The notes beneath the pieces are model-generated. The model was not told the DNA's origin. It saw only the letters and a program-made list of their open reading frames with translations, and did no database searches. Position numbers and translations under genes: made by a program. DNA of 64,000 nt, taken from assembly GCF_025144465.1 (NCBI RefSeq), contig NZ_CP083553.1, forward strand, positions 1,238,001 through 1,302,000. The letters run 5' to 3'. This document shows, piece after piece, positions 1-8,282 of the stretch (position 1 is its first letter; each line of letters starts with the position of its first letter). Source of the stretch: Leisingera sp. S132. GTDB taxonomy: Bacteria; Pseudomonadota; Alphaproteobacteria; Rhodobacterales; Rhodobacteraceae.

Positions 1-308
1 TCAGCCGAGTTGTTGCCGCGGTTCACGCCAGACAGCACCAGGTCCGGTTTCTGGTCGTGCATCGCCACATGGATGCCCGCCAGCACGCAGTCGGCGGGCG
101 AGCCTTCTGCGGCAAAGCGGCGTTCGCCCAGCTGGCTCAGCATGGTGGGGCGGGTGTAGCTGATGCAGTGGCCGACGCCGGACTGCTCAAACGCGGGCGC
201 CACGGTCCAGACCTCACCGCCGGGTCCCGCGACCTCATGGGCAATGGCGTCCAGAACCTTGAGCCCTTCGGCGCTGATGCCGTCGTCATTGGTGATCAGA
301 ATGCGCAT
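1..308 (-). CDS. surE: 5'/3'-nucleotidase SurE (C-terminus outside window)
   Basis: The 102 residues visible begin [11 protein letters not shown], the hallmark N-terminus of SurE, a divalent-metal nucleoside monophosphate phosphatase. The metal ligands expected from the family are present: Asp8, Asp9, a Ser at about 43 and Asn96 in the SGVNRGNN motif. The ATG is at 306-308. The gene runs off the left edge, so about 60% of a normal 250-260 residue SurE is missing from view. In many proteobacteria surE precedes pcm and a lipoprotein gene; that cannot be tested here. Identification is secure from the N-terminal motif alone. Confidence 0.96.
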   Translation of the reverse strand, partial: MRILITNDDGISAEGLKVLDAIAHEVAGPGGEVWTVAPAFEQSGVGHCISYTRPTMLSQLGERRFAAEGSPADCVLAGIHVAMHDQKPDLVLSGVNRGNNSA

Positions 309-542
309 GGGGTGCCTGCCGTCTTCAACCGGGTTTTCGATTGAATAGGACCTGCACCTGAAGGGGGCAAGGATTTCGCAGGGAGAAGCCGGATCCGCGG
401 CAAAGCGGGGCAGGGAGGCAACAGGCGGGACGGACGGGAGAGGCGGGGAGCGCTCCCGCGCCTTTGGCCTGCATCCAAAGATGCCGCCCAAAGCCTTGGG
501 CCGGGCGCCGCGCAGGAGCGCGGCGCGGGCCGGTCTGAGAGG

Positions 543-1190
543 TCAGTCCGCCAGGATCAGCGGCAGCAGGCGCGCGGCCTCGTCCTGGATCGGGGTCAGC
601 GCATCACGGTCCTCGCCCGGATGGAAGCGGGCGCGCAGCGCGGTGGCCATCGGCTGCGGCTCCAGGATCCGAACCCGCGGGCCTGTGCGCTCTGTCTCGG
701 CCTGCCAGCTGCGGGCCAGCGCCATCTGCGCCGCCTTGGTGGCGCCATAGGTGCCGTAGAACTTCTCGCCCGCGCGTGCGTCGTCAAAGAACACCGCGCG
801 GCCCGACTGACCCAGCAGCGGCGCCACATAGGGGATCAGCACCGAGGTCGCGGTGGCGTTGACCGCCACGGCCCTGGTCCAGTCCTTGGGCGCAACCGAC
901 GGCGCCGGGCACAGGGCAGTGGCATGGATCGCGGTGTGCAGCCACAGGTCCAGCTTGCCCCAACGGTCATGGATGCCGCGGCAGAGCGTCGCCATCGCCT
1001 CCGGCACGGTGATGTCCATCGGCGCCAGGGTGGCAGAGCCGCCCGCCGCCTTGATGCGGTCGTCCAGTTCTTCCAGCGCGCCGGTGGTGCGGGCGACGGC
1101 AACGATGTGATGGGTGGGCGCAAGCGCCTCGGCCAGGGCCGAGCCCAGGCCGCGCGATGCACCGGTGATGAGAGCGATTTTGTCTGTCAT
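543..1190 (-). CDS. Short-chain dehydrogenase/reductase family protein with altered active site
   Basis: A 215-residue Rossmann-fold protein. The glycine-rich NAD(P) loop TGASRGLG is at residues 9-16 and the YxxxK pair is Tyr148/Lys152. The ATG at 1188-1190 is chosen because MTDKIALITGAS is the usual SDR start; the frame is open 12 codons further upstream but that stretch is unlike the family. Two family features are missing. The NNAG motif after beta-4 reads HTAI, and the catalytic Ser expected about 12 residues before Tyr148 falls in FFDD, so it is Asp or Phe. It may be a divergent reductase or a binding protein; the substrate is unknown. Confidence 0.85.
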   Translation of the reverse strand: MTDKIALITGASRGLGSALAEALAPTHHIVAVARTTGALEELDDRIKAAGGSATLAPMDITVPEAMATLCRGIHDRWGKLDLWLHTAIHATALCPAPSVAPKDWTRAVAVNATATSVLIPYVAPLLGQSGRAVFFDDARAGEKFYGTYGATKAAQMALARSWQAETERTGPRVRILEPQPMATALRARFHPGEDRDALTPIQDEAARLLPLILAD

Positions 1191-1305
1191 GGCCGCCTTC
1201 TTGGGCCGCCCGCGCGGGCAGGTCAAGAGGCGGAAGGCAGCGCCGGGGATTTTCGAAAATCCCTGGCAGATTTCCTGGAAGAAATTTGCGCCGCAGCCCG
1301 CCTGC

Positions 1306-1566
1306 TCAGCTGCCCGGCATCTCCAGGCGCCGGGTTTCGCCGCGCTGGTTCAGCACCAGGCCATGGGCGTCGATGGCAATCACCTGGCCCTGCGACAGCC
1401 TGGTGCCGCGCTTCACCTCGCGGGTGCGCCCGGAGGGCAGGCGGATCAGCGCGCTCATGCTGTTTTCCGGCCCGTAGACCCCCAGCAGGCTCAGGTTGCT
1501 GCGGTTCACTGCATTGGTCTGGGTTGCCAGCCCCGCCACCTTGGCGGAGGTCTGCTCGTTCGCCAT
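1306..1566 (-). CDS. Small PilP/GspC-like periplasmic-domain protein
   Basis: An 86-residue protein. Its second half (LLGVYGPENSMSALIRLPSG, then RGTRLSQGQV and a final strand LVLNQRGE) has the beta-rich pattern of the PilP/GspC homology-region domain of type IV pilus and type II secretion systems. It has no signal peptide or membrane segment of its own and no pilus genes are nearby, so a secretion or pilus role is inference from fold similarity only. The ATG at 1564-1566 is preceded by a purine-rich GGGGCAGACGAAG. It is transcribed in the same direction as its neighbours. Confidence 0.6.
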   Translation of the reverse strand: MANEQTSAKVAGLATQTNAVNRSNLSLLGVYGPENSMSALIRLPSGRTREVKRGTRLSQGQVIAIDAHGLVLNQRGETRRLEMPGS

Positions 1567-1723
1567 CTTCGTCTGCCCCTTGTTTGTCCGGATGGCATCT
1601 GGCGTGCGGCCGCTGCTGTTTCAAGCGGGCAGGGCAGGCCTCGGCGGAAAGCTGCAGTTGGCTGAGTGGAGGACCGCCGACGGCCCCGCGTCAGGCTGCT
1701 TGCACCGGGCCTTGCATCATGAC

Positions 1724-2311
1724 TCAGGCGTCATAGACCAGCGACGGCAGGTCGTGCCCGTAGGCATAGAGCAGCTCCAGCAGCTCCTCCAGCTCTGCGC
1801 CGTCTTTCTGCAGCGGGTAGAGCGGGTGGTTCTGTTCGGTGACTTTCAGCTCCGGGTACTGGCCGCCGGGGCGCATTTCCAGCATGCAGCCCGCAGGCAG
1901 CGGCATGTCCGGCGGGATGGCATTGGCGAGCCAGGCCGGGCGGTCGCCCAGCTTGTCGGTCTCGCGCATCTCAAAGAGGTCGAGATAGGCGTCGAAATCA
2001 TCGCGGCTGAGGCTGGCCCAGGTGCCCAGGATGAACTCCTCGCCGCGGGTGCCGTTCAATGGAATTGCCAGAACCGCGCGGACAAAGCGCAGATCGCCAA
2101 GGCGGCAGAAGTCCTCGGTCAGGATATCGCCGCGGGTCGCCAGAACGGCAGAGTTGTCCTCCACCTCCATGTCCTCGGAACAGGTGTCGGGCCGGTCGCA
2201 GCTAAGGCTGAGCAATTGCGCGAAAGTCGCGCCGCAGCAGCGGCACTGGCGCGGAGAAGTCAGCATGCGGGCAAGATGCGCGTCCAAGGGGCGGCCTTTC
2301 GTCAGGAGCAT
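1724..2311 (-). CDS. DUF2199 domain-containing protein
   Basis: A 195-residue soluble protein. Near the N-terminus is CRCCGATF, a Cys-rich motif, followed by acidic CSEDMEVED and aromatic/proline patches (LGTWASLS, AIPLNGTRGEEFILG), a pattern I associate with DUF2199 proteins of unknown function. An alternative ATG lies 15 codons in (MLTSPRQ). No catalytic motif is recognised beyond a possible metal-binding Cys cluster. It lies just downstream of purF on the same strand with a gap of about 100 bases, so it may be read through from purF. Confidence 0.7.
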   Translation of the reverse strand: MLLTKGRPLDAHLARMLTSPRQCRCCGATFAQLLSLSCDRPDTCSEDMEVEDNSAVLATRGDILTEDFCRLGDLRFVRAVLAIPLNGTRGEEFILGTWASLSRDDFDAYLDLFEMRETDKLGDRPAWLANAIPPDMPLPAGCMLEMRPGGQYPELKVTEQNHPLYPLQKDGAELEELLELLYAYGHDLPSLVYDA

Positions 2312-2411
2312 AGGAAAAGGCGCGGGCCATCACGGCCAGCGCCTCCCCATGCAAAGTTCCGGGCCCTCATAGACGCATGCGGGCCAAAGTTCAAACCCCT
2401 GTTGGCTGGGG

Positions 2412-3932
2412 TCAGCCAGTGGCCAGCTTGGAGGCGTTCCAGGAGGCGCCGGGGGCCGGCATGTCCTTGATCTTGGCGCTGACCCGGCTGCTGCCTTCCA
2501 AAGCCTCCAGATATTCCTCGGTGACACCGGTGATGTAGTTGCCGTCAAAGCAGGAGCAGTCAAAGCCCTGGATGTCCGGGTTGCCCTCCTGCGCTGCCCA
2601 GATCAGGTCTTCGAGCTTCTGGTAGAACAGCGCGTCGGCGCCCAGCTCCTCGCGGATTTCCTCGATGCTGAGGCCGTTTGCGATCAGCTCGTGCTTGGTC
2701 GGCATGTCGATGCCATAGACGTTGGGGTAAACCACCGGCGGCGAGGCAGAGGCGATATAGACCTTCTTGGCGCCGGCCTCGCGGCACATCTGCACGATCT
2801 TCTTGATGGTGTTGCCGCGCACGATGGAATCGTCGATCAGCAGCACGTTGCGGTCCTTGAACTCCAGCGGGATCGCGTTGAGCTTGCGGCGCACCGATTT
2901 CTGCCGCTCCGCCTGGCCCGGCATGATGAAGGTGCGGCCCACGTAGCGGTTCTTCACCAGCCCCTCGCGGTAGCGGATGCCGGTGGAGTTGGCGACTTCC
3001 AGCGCCACGGGGCGGGCCGAATCAGGCACCGGGATGATGCTGTCGATTTCGAGCCCCGAGTCCTGGATCTGCTTGGCCAGCGCCTGGCCCATGCGCAGCT
3101 GGGTTTTATACACGGAAACGCCGTCCATCATCGAGTCCGGGCGCGCCAGGTAGACATATTCAAAGATGCAGGGGGTCAGCTTGCCCTCGACCGCCTGGAA
3201 GGTATGCAGGTTGCCCTCAAGATCGATCAGAACTGCCTCGCCGGCCTTCACATCGCGGACCTTCTCGAACCCGTTGATGCCGAACGCCACGTCCTCGGAC
3301 GCAATGCAATAATCGTCGCCGTCGCCCTGCGCCGGGCGCTTGCCCAGCGACAGCGGCCGGATGCCATGCGGATCGCGGAAGGCCAGCATGCCGACACCGG
3401 CAATCATGCACAGCACAGAATAGGCGCCCTGCACCCGCTCCATGGTCATCTTGACGCCGGCAAAGATGTTGCGGATCGGCTCGGCGTTGCCATTGACCTT
3501 GATCGCATCGGCCACCTTGTCGGCCAAGACATTCAGCAGGATTTCGGAATCGGAGGTGGTGCGCAGGTGGCGGCTGTATTTGCCGGTCACCTTCTCTCGC
3601 TGCTCGGCGGTGTTGGTGATATTGCCGTTATGGACCAGGTAGATGCCGTAAGGCGCGTTCACAAAGAACGGCTGCGCCTCTGCGGCACTCAGCGATCCTG
3701 CGGTGGGGTAGCGCACATGGCCCATGCCGACCCGGCCCGTGAGGGTTTCCGCGTCCGAAGGCCCGAACACATCCTTGACCAGTCCGTTTGCCTTGCGCTC
3801 GCGGAAGAACTCGCCGGTGTAGGTCACAATCCCCGAGGCATCCTGGCCGCGGTGCTGCAGCATCAGAAGCCCGTCATATATCTCTGCAAAGACTTCTGTG
3901 TCCCGGCTTGCGATCCCCAAAATCCCGCACAT
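2412..3932 (-). CDS. purF: Amidophosphoribosyltransferase
   Basis: PurF catalyses the first committed step of purine synthesis, transferring glutamine amide nitrogen to PRPP. The protein (506 residues) begins MCGILGIA, so Cys2 is the N-terminal nucleophile of the class II glutaminase domain without a long propeptide. The glutaminase half carries LMLQHRGQDASGI and GMGHVRYPT. The phosphoribosyltransferase half carries the PRPP loop LLIDDSIVRGNT at about residue 364 and the Cys-rich tail DCSCFDGNY. Length matches the E. coli enzyme (505). In relatives purF often follows radA-cvpA; here a three-gene module lies between cvpA and purF. Confidence 0.98.
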   Translation of the reverse strand: MCGILGIASRDTEVFAEIYDGLLMLQHRGQDASGIVTYTGEFFRERKANGLVKDVFGPSDAETLTGRVGMGHVRYPTAGSLSAAEAQPFFVNAPYGIYLVHNGNITNTAEQREKVTGKYSRHLRTTSDSEILLNVLADKVADAIKVNGNAEPIRNIFAGVKMTMERVQGAYSVLCMIAGVGMLAFRDPHGIRPLSLGKRPAQGDGDDYCIASEDVAFGINGFEKVRDVKAGEAVLIDLEGNLHTFQAVEGKLTPCIFEYVYLARPDSMMDGVSVYKTQLRMGQALAKQIQDSGLEIDSIIPVPDSARPVALEVANSTGIRYREGLVKNRYVGRTFIMPGQAERQKSVRRKLNAIPLEFKDRNVLLIDDSIVRGNTIKKIVQMCREAGAKKVYIASASPPVVYPNVYGIDMPTKHELIANGLSIEEIREELGADALFYQKLEDLIWAAQEGNPDIQGFDCSCFDGNYITGVTEEYLEALEGSSRVSAKIKDMPAPGASWNASKLATG

Positions 3933-4303
3933 TGGCTGGCTCCAATCCCACTTAGGCTTTGCTGTTCGATGGCTGATGGAAACGGTTCTGCCGGCAGTCT
4001 AGCGCATTCTTGCGCGCCCGCGCCATTCTGGCGGCACCAAAGCAGCTTGCCGGCATAACCTCCGGAGCCTGGTGGCCGGTTGCAGCCCTGCTCCCTGGCG
4101 CTGCGCGCATCAGGTCAGGTCCACAAGGGCAGGCGGGCAGCGTCTGCAGCAGCGGCAAGGCGGTGTGGCTCCGAATCCGTTTCCTGTTCGCGCCCTCACA
4201 TAGAGGCTTTCGCGGCTGCTGTCATCAAAGGATCACATTTCCCTTCTGCGCTGCGGCAACAGGGGCGGTTTGCCGGCTGCGCGGGCAGGGCGGGCCGCCC
4301 GCA
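3933..4303. other. Intergenic leader of purF (371 bases, no gene seen)
   Basis: This gap separates purF from the membrane-protein gene upstream of it; both are on the minus strand, so it should hold the purF promoter. GGAG lies 9 bases before the purF ATG. Two short palindromes are visible: CTGCCGGCAG at 3988-3997 and GCGCA-TTCT-TGCGC at 4002-4015, which could form adjacent hairpins in the leader. I see no convincing coding frame, riboswitch or -35/-10 pair. Confidence 0.4.
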
Positions 4304-4963
4304 TCAATGCAGCGTCAGCAGCGACACTGCGCCAACCAGGACCAGGCTCAGCGCCCAGACCAGATCCAGGTTGAACCAGCCGCGGGACAGGAACTTCAGC
4401 CCCAGCCAGTGATAGACGCCAAAGGCGATGGCGCCGCCCGCCAGCGTCATTGCCAGCGTATGGGCCAGGGCGACCATTATGGCGATGCCCGCGCTGCCGG
4501 TCATCAGCGTCCCCGCAGCAGCATGTCCGGCATCTGTTTCCGCCGTAGCGCATAGCCCCAGATAGATAGGCACCAGCATCAGCCCGGCGCCATGCGCCAT
4601 TGCTGCCAGGAACGACCACAACGCCAGCCGCGACGGCGGCACGCGGGCCAGCAGGCGCGGGTGGCGGCGGTTCCACAAAAGATACAGCCCCAGCGCCATC
4701 ACCAGGCAGGCAGCGCCGATCCGGATCTCGCGCTGCCATTCGGCCAGCACCAGCAGCATCGAGAACGGAAACAGCACCGCTGCCATTGCCAGCAGGTGCC
4801 CCGCCGCCAGCGCGGCCAGCGCCCGCCACAGGCTGCCCCGCGCGCGCTCCATCAGCGCGGCCGACACCGCCAGCGGCCAGCCCATGCCGGGGTTTACACC
4901 GTGATACACGCCCGAAAGCGCAACGGCCCCCCACAGGGCCGCCGCCGTGCTGATCTCTGCCAC
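4304..4963 (-). CDS. Polytopic membrane protein linked to SBP56
   Basis: A 219-residue integral membrane protein with six to seven hydrophobic segments. Near the N-terminus is SGVYHGVNPGMGWPLA, and mid-protein LAAMAHGAGLMLVPIY; both place a His in or beside a membrane helix, reminiscent of NicO/RcnA-type metal transporters, although the classical HxxxxD motif is absent. It starts 3 bases after the stop of the SBP56 gene, so the two are almost certainly co-transcribed. A role supplying metal to, or moving substrate or product for, the methanethiol oxidase is an inference from this linkage. I do not recognise a named family. Confidence 0.75.
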   Translation of the reverse strand: MAEISTAAALWGAVALSGVYHGVNPGMGWPLAVSAALMERARGSLWRALAALAAGHLLAMAAVLFPFSMLLVLAEWQREIRIGAACLVMALGLYLLWNRRHPRLLARVPPSRLALWSFLAAMAHGAGLMLVPIYLGLCATAETDAGHAAAGTLMTGSAGIAIMVALAHTLAMTLAGGAIAFGVYHWLGLKFLSRGWFNLDLVWALSLVLVGAVSLLTLH

Positions 4964-4966
4964 GCG

Positions 4967-6367
4967 TCAGACGGAGGGGTAGCAGAAGCTGTCTGTGGAG
5001 CAGTCGCCGCCTTCCAGCCGGATCTGGTGGCTGCGGTAGCCCTCGGGGAACTCGACATAGAAGTCCTTGTCCAGCTCCAGCCCGCCGCTTTCGCCGACGT
5101 TGGCCATCACCATCTGGCCGCCGCCGCTGTCCGGGTAGAACTGGTCGTCCCAGGTGGAGTAAAGCGAGTTGGTCCAGTAGACCCGCTTGCCGTCGCGGCT
5201 GATCTCCACCATCTGCGGGCCATAGGCGAAGTCCTTGCCGTTCGGATGCTTGGCACCGCGCGCAATGCCGCCAAGCTCGACCTTGCCGGCCAGCTTGGGG
5301 TTCATCGGGTCGCTCACATCATACTGATGCATCTCGCCCAGCCCCCAGCAGGCCACATAGAGGTATTTGTCATCCAGGCTCAGGTCGATGTCGGTGACCA
5401 GCGGCGGCACCGCCTCGAACCCCTGCAGCAGCGGCGGCAGGTTTTCCGCCTTTTCCGGGCGCGGGTCGATGGTGATGGTCTTCTTGGCCTCAAAGGTGCC
5501 GTCGTCCTTCTGCCACCAAGTGAAGATCGAACCTTGCAGGTTGGTGGTGTCCACCACCACGCCGCAGAACCCGTAATCGCGTGAGGGATCATGCGCGGGC
5601 CGGATTTCCAGCGCCATCTGGTGGTTCTCGCCCAGGTCGATGGTCTGCACGTTCTTGCGCTGGCGCAGGTTCCAGAAATGGATCGAATGGCCGTATTTGT
5701 TGCTCAGCAGGTCCTCCGGCACGATGCCGTTCTCAAACTGCGGCGGCAGGCCCCATTCGGAACTGACCATGTAATCGCGCGGCAGGTTCCACCAGAAATC
5801 ATAGTGCTTGTCCTGCTTGCCGCGGTCCATCTCATAGCGGCCGAGGATCTCGAAGGTCTCGCAATCCATGATGAAGATGCCCGGCGGCCCGTCGGTGCCG
5901 TCCTCGCCGCCGCCGCCCAGGGTCGAGACATAGATGCCCTCGGGGCCGCAGTGGATGGTGTGCGGGCGCGAATAGCCGGTCTTGGCAAAGACCTCCTCCG
6001 GCTCGATGATCTTGTGGATCTTGGCCTTCAGCGGCTCTTTCACGTCCACCACATAGATCCGGCTGGAGCGGATGCCGGGGATGATCAGATAGCGCCGCTC
6101 CAGGAACGCATGGCCCGACAGCGGCGACAGCGAGGAGGAACAGGCGTTCCAGCCGAAATGATGAAACTCGTCGCCCTTGTTGGGCATGATCAGCTGATGC
6201 ACGATCTGGCCGTAGGTGTCTGAGCCCGGGTCGACATCGACCACTGCCAGTCCGTCGGGCTGCGAGAAATCGGGGCTCAGCATCAGCGTGAAGGCCAGCT
6301 TTTCCGCCGGCGCCTCCATCGCCAGTTTGGGTGTTGCGTGAAATGTTGGGTCGGGCCGCAAGTTCAT
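4967..6367 (-). CDS. mtoX: Selenium-binding protein 56 family / methanethiol oxidase
   Basis: A 466-residue beta-propeller protein matching SBP56 along its whole length: DVDPGSDTYGQIVHQL, GDEFHHFGWNACSS, RSSRIYVVDVK, LSLDDKYLYVACWG, SLYSTWDDQFYPD and the C-terminal GGDCSTDSF. Family members oxidise methanethiol to formaldehyde, H2S and H2O2, a step of DMSP and DMS sulfur cycling in marine bacteria. No signal peptide is seen, whereas the Hyphomicrobium enzyme is periplasmic. The ATG at 6365-6367 has an AGGGAGGA site 8 bases upstream; the frame continues upstream without resemblance to the family. The His residues in EFHHFGW and RSHQIR are likely copper ligands. mtoX is used on family resemblance. 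Confidence 0.88.
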   Translation of the reverse strand: MNLRPDPTFHATPKLAMEAPAEKLAFTLMLSPDFSQPDGLAVVDVDPGSDTYGQIVHQLIMPNKGDEFHHFGWNACSSSLSPLSGHAFLERRYLIIPGIRSSRIYVVDVKEPLKAKIHKIIEPEEVFAKTGYSRPHTIHCGPEGIYVSTLGGGGEDGTDGPPGIFIMDCETFEILGRYEMDRGKQDKHYDFWWNLPRDYMVSSEWGLPPQFENGIVPEDLLSNKYGHSIHFWNLRQRKNVQTIDLGENHQMALEIRPAHDPSRDYGFCGVVVDTTNLQGSIFTWWQKDDGTFEAKKTITIDPRPEKAENLPPLLQGFEAVPPLVTDIDLSLDDKYLYVACWGLGEMHQYDVSDPMNPKLAGKVELGGIARGAKHPNGKDFAYGPQMVEISRDGKRVYWTNSLYSTWDDQFYPDSGGGQMVMANVGESGGLELDKDFYVEFPEGYRSHQIRLEGGDCSTDSFCYPSV

Positions 6368-6550
6368 CGTCAAATCCTCCCTGAATACCGGGCGCCGGTT
6401 GCTCTGCGGGGCCTTTGGCGCCTGGGGGGATGCTGGCATACATATATTTTCCGGGCAACTTTTTCCGGAAATGCTCCTGCGTATGGAACGGACGTTCCGT
6501 CTTTCCGCCAAAATGCAGGGGCGGAACCATGCGAGCCTCTCCGGGTTCCC

Positions 6551-6579
6551 AAAAGAAGAGGCCCGCACAAAGGCGGGCC
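6551..6579 (-). terminator. Rho-independent terminator of the Hint gene
   Basis: A GGCCCGC/GCGGGCC stem (6560-6566 with 6573-6579) and 6-base loop lies 38 bases past the Hint-gene stop. On the minus strand it is followed by a T-rich run read as CTCTTCTTTT. Confidence 0.65.
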
Positions 6580-6617
6580 CGAGGGGGGAGGGAATGTCTT
6601 GCAGGCTGGCCTTTGGG

Positions 6618-7298
6618 TCAGGCCGCCAGGATGCGGTCCAGAAGGTTGTCCAGCGGGCCGGGCAGGCGGGCGTCAATCTCGCCCATGCCGGTCTGCGACA
6701 GCGCGCGGCCTTCGTCGCTGGCCAGAACCTGGCGGGTCTCTGTCAGCGACAGCTGGTGGAACGCGGAGTCCCTGGTGGCGTCACCGGCGGACAGCAGCAT
6801 GCCGCATTCGGCCCAGACCAGCTCTTCCTCTGCGAATTCGAAATGGATGCGGCCCAGGCGCTCCGGTGCAGCCGCGGTGATCCCCTTGTATCCGGCCAGG
6901 GCGATCAGCTTGGCGACAACAACCGGCAGGCCGAACAGGCGTTCCGCGGTCTCCATCTCCAGCGCCACTTTCTGGTCCGAGGGCAGCATCAGGGCAGTGT
7001 CATTCCCCAGCGCACCGGCCGGGATATGCATCAGCGTGGTCAGGCGCGGCACAGCGTGTTTCACCGCCTTCACTTCCTGGGCGCCGCCGTCAAAGGTGAA
7101 CACCATGTCGCCGGGCTTGATGTCGCGGGCCTGCTTGAAGCCTTCTTCGGTCTCCACCAGCGTATCGGGCAGGAAGCCGCCGCTGCGGATACGGGCACGC
7201 TTGGGCGCCGGCTTCACGGAGTGCGGCAGGGGATTGGTCAGCAGCAGCACGTCAACCGGCAGGTAGTCTGCGAAATCTGTGGTGTGATCCAGCTGCAT
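6618..7298 (-). CDS. Hint (hedgehog/intein) domain protein
   Basis: A 226-residue protein. Residues from about 38 (GGFLPDTLVETEEGFKQARDI) and the following KPGDMVFTFDGG match the Hint_2 type hedgehog/intein N-terminal block common in Rhodobacteraceae. The usual splicing Cys or Ser after the glycine is not seen, so autoprocessing is doubtful. The ATG at 7296-7298 has GAAGGGA upstream. The gene has its own upstream AT-rich promoter region with a perfect CtrA-type box (7542-7556) and its own terminator, so it is probably a monocistron. Relatives are often RTX-like or flagellum/GTA-associated; the function here is unknown. Confidence 0.8.
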   Translation of the reverse strand: MQLDHTTDFADYLPVDVLLLTNPLPHSVKPAPKRARIRSGGFLPDTLVETEEGFKQARDIKPGDMVFTFDGGAQEVKAVKHAVPRLTTLMHIPAGALGNDTALMLPSDQKVALEMETAERLFGLPVVVAKLIALAGYKGITAAAPERLGRIHFEFAEEELVWAECGMLLSAGDATRDSAFHQLSLTETRQVLASDEGRALSQTGMGEIDARLPGPLDNLLDRILAA

Positions 7299-7541
7299 TG
7301 TAGCGTCCCTTCTGAGCGTCTTCGTCCCGGCGTTTTGCCGTTGACGCCATGTGGCCCCCGAATTGGGACCAAATTGGGGCAGGGGTGCGTCGCCTTTCGG
7401 GATGAGGCGGTTTTTTGGGGATAAAAGCTGCTTTTTCCGAGGTATTGTTAACCTTTTCACGGTGCAGGCTGAGGATTTATTAAGAATTGACGCAATTTTT
7501 GAGACGCGCTGAATTGCCCTCTGGCGCCCGATTCTCTTTGG

Positions 7542-7556
7542 TTAACAAAGTGTTAA
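7542..7556 (-). promoter_or_regulatory. CtrA-type box TTAA-N7-TTAA
   Basis: On the minus strand the sequence reads TTAACACTTTGTTAACC, an exact TTAA-N7-TTAAC match to the alphaproteobacterial CtrA consensus. It lies about 245 bases upstream of the Hint gene in an AT-rich stretch (7440-7620) with further GTTAAC hexamers at about 7445 and 7572. That CtrA acts on the Hint gene is inference. Confidence 0.5.
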
Positions 7557-7628
7557 TGCGAGTTTGCTGTGTTAACGGCTGCACCCCGCAACCTGTGGGT
7601 AACTGTGTGAACGCATTGATATTCAAGC

Positions 7629-7653
7629 AAAACGGGCGCCCCTTGGGCGCCCG
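7629..7653 (-). terminator. Rho-independent terminator of radA-cvpA
   Basis: A 9-bp stem CGGGCGCCC/GGGCGCCCG (7633-7641 with 7645-7653) with a 3-base loop, followed on the minus strand by TTTT. It lies 33 bases past the cvpA stop and would end the cvpA transcript before the Hint gene. Confidence 0.8.
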
Positions 7654-7685
7654 CGTATCTGACTGAAGGTGGTAATCCCTTGGAA

Positions 7686-8240
7686 TTACTGGCCACAGGC
7701 CCCGATCAGCGCCTCATATTGCTCAGTCACCCAGCCCAGGGCCTGCTCCGGGTTGCGTTCCTCGATTTTGCCGGTCAGGCGCTCGAACACCTCGGCAGAG
7801 CGGCTTTCGTCAACGATTGTGAAGCTCTGCCCGGTCATCACAACATCATAGAGGAAGAAGGCAATTGCGATCAGAAGAATGCCGCGCAAGACGCCAAAAA
7901 AGAAGCCCGCGCCCTGATCCAGGCCGCCAAGCGCCGACCGCTGAACAAGGGTGGAAAACAGCGGCGTGAAGAAGGAGACCACGATCAGCGCCAGGGCAAA
8001 CACCGCGGCAAAGGCGGCAATGATCGACAATTCGCAGCTGTCGGCGATGAAGTCGCCGATCACCGGGATCTCCGCCATCAGCGGCTCCACCTGCGGCGCG
8101 AAGATGAAGGCCAGGACACCAGCGGCGATCCAGCCGGCAATCGCCATCGCCTCGCGCACGAAACCGCGCGAATAGGCCAGCAGCGCCGATACCACGATGA
8201 CCAGGGCCACGACCCCGTCGATAATTGTGAAACCTTCCAT
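7686..8240 (-). CDS. cvpA: CvpA family inner-membrane protein
   Basis: A 184-residue protein with four predicted membrane helices in the CvpA arrangement (DGVVALVIVVSALLAYSRG, then IAGWIAAGVLAF, AAFAAVFALALIVV and GFFFGVLRGILLIAIAF). The C-terminal tail is soluble and acidic. CvpA was named for colicin V production in E. coli, where it precedes purF; its biochemical role is unsettled. Here it directly follows radA (42-base gap) on the same strand, the usual alphaproteobacterial order, and is followed by a strong terminator. Confidence 0.93.
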   Translation of the reverse strand: MEGFTIIDGVVALVIVVSALLAYSRGFVREAMAIAGWIAAGVLAFIFAPQVEPLMAEIPVIGDFIADSCELSIIAAFAAVFALALIVVSFFTPLFSTLVQRSALGGLDQGAGFFFGVLRGILLIAIAFFLYDVVMTGQSFTIVDESRSAEVFERLTGKIEERNPEQALGWVTEQYEALIGACGQ

Positions 8241-8282
8241 GTCCCTCGCCCGTTTGCCTGCGATCTCAAATTTTTTGCGACT

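Noticed and set aside
3988-4015. Possible third double-hairpin micro-insert upstream of purF (CTGCCGGCAG then GCGCA-TTCT-TGCGC)
   Set aside because: The first palindrome lacks the central C, the loop has four bases and no GAGG tail follows. With no disrupted gene to define its ends it cannot be separated from chance.
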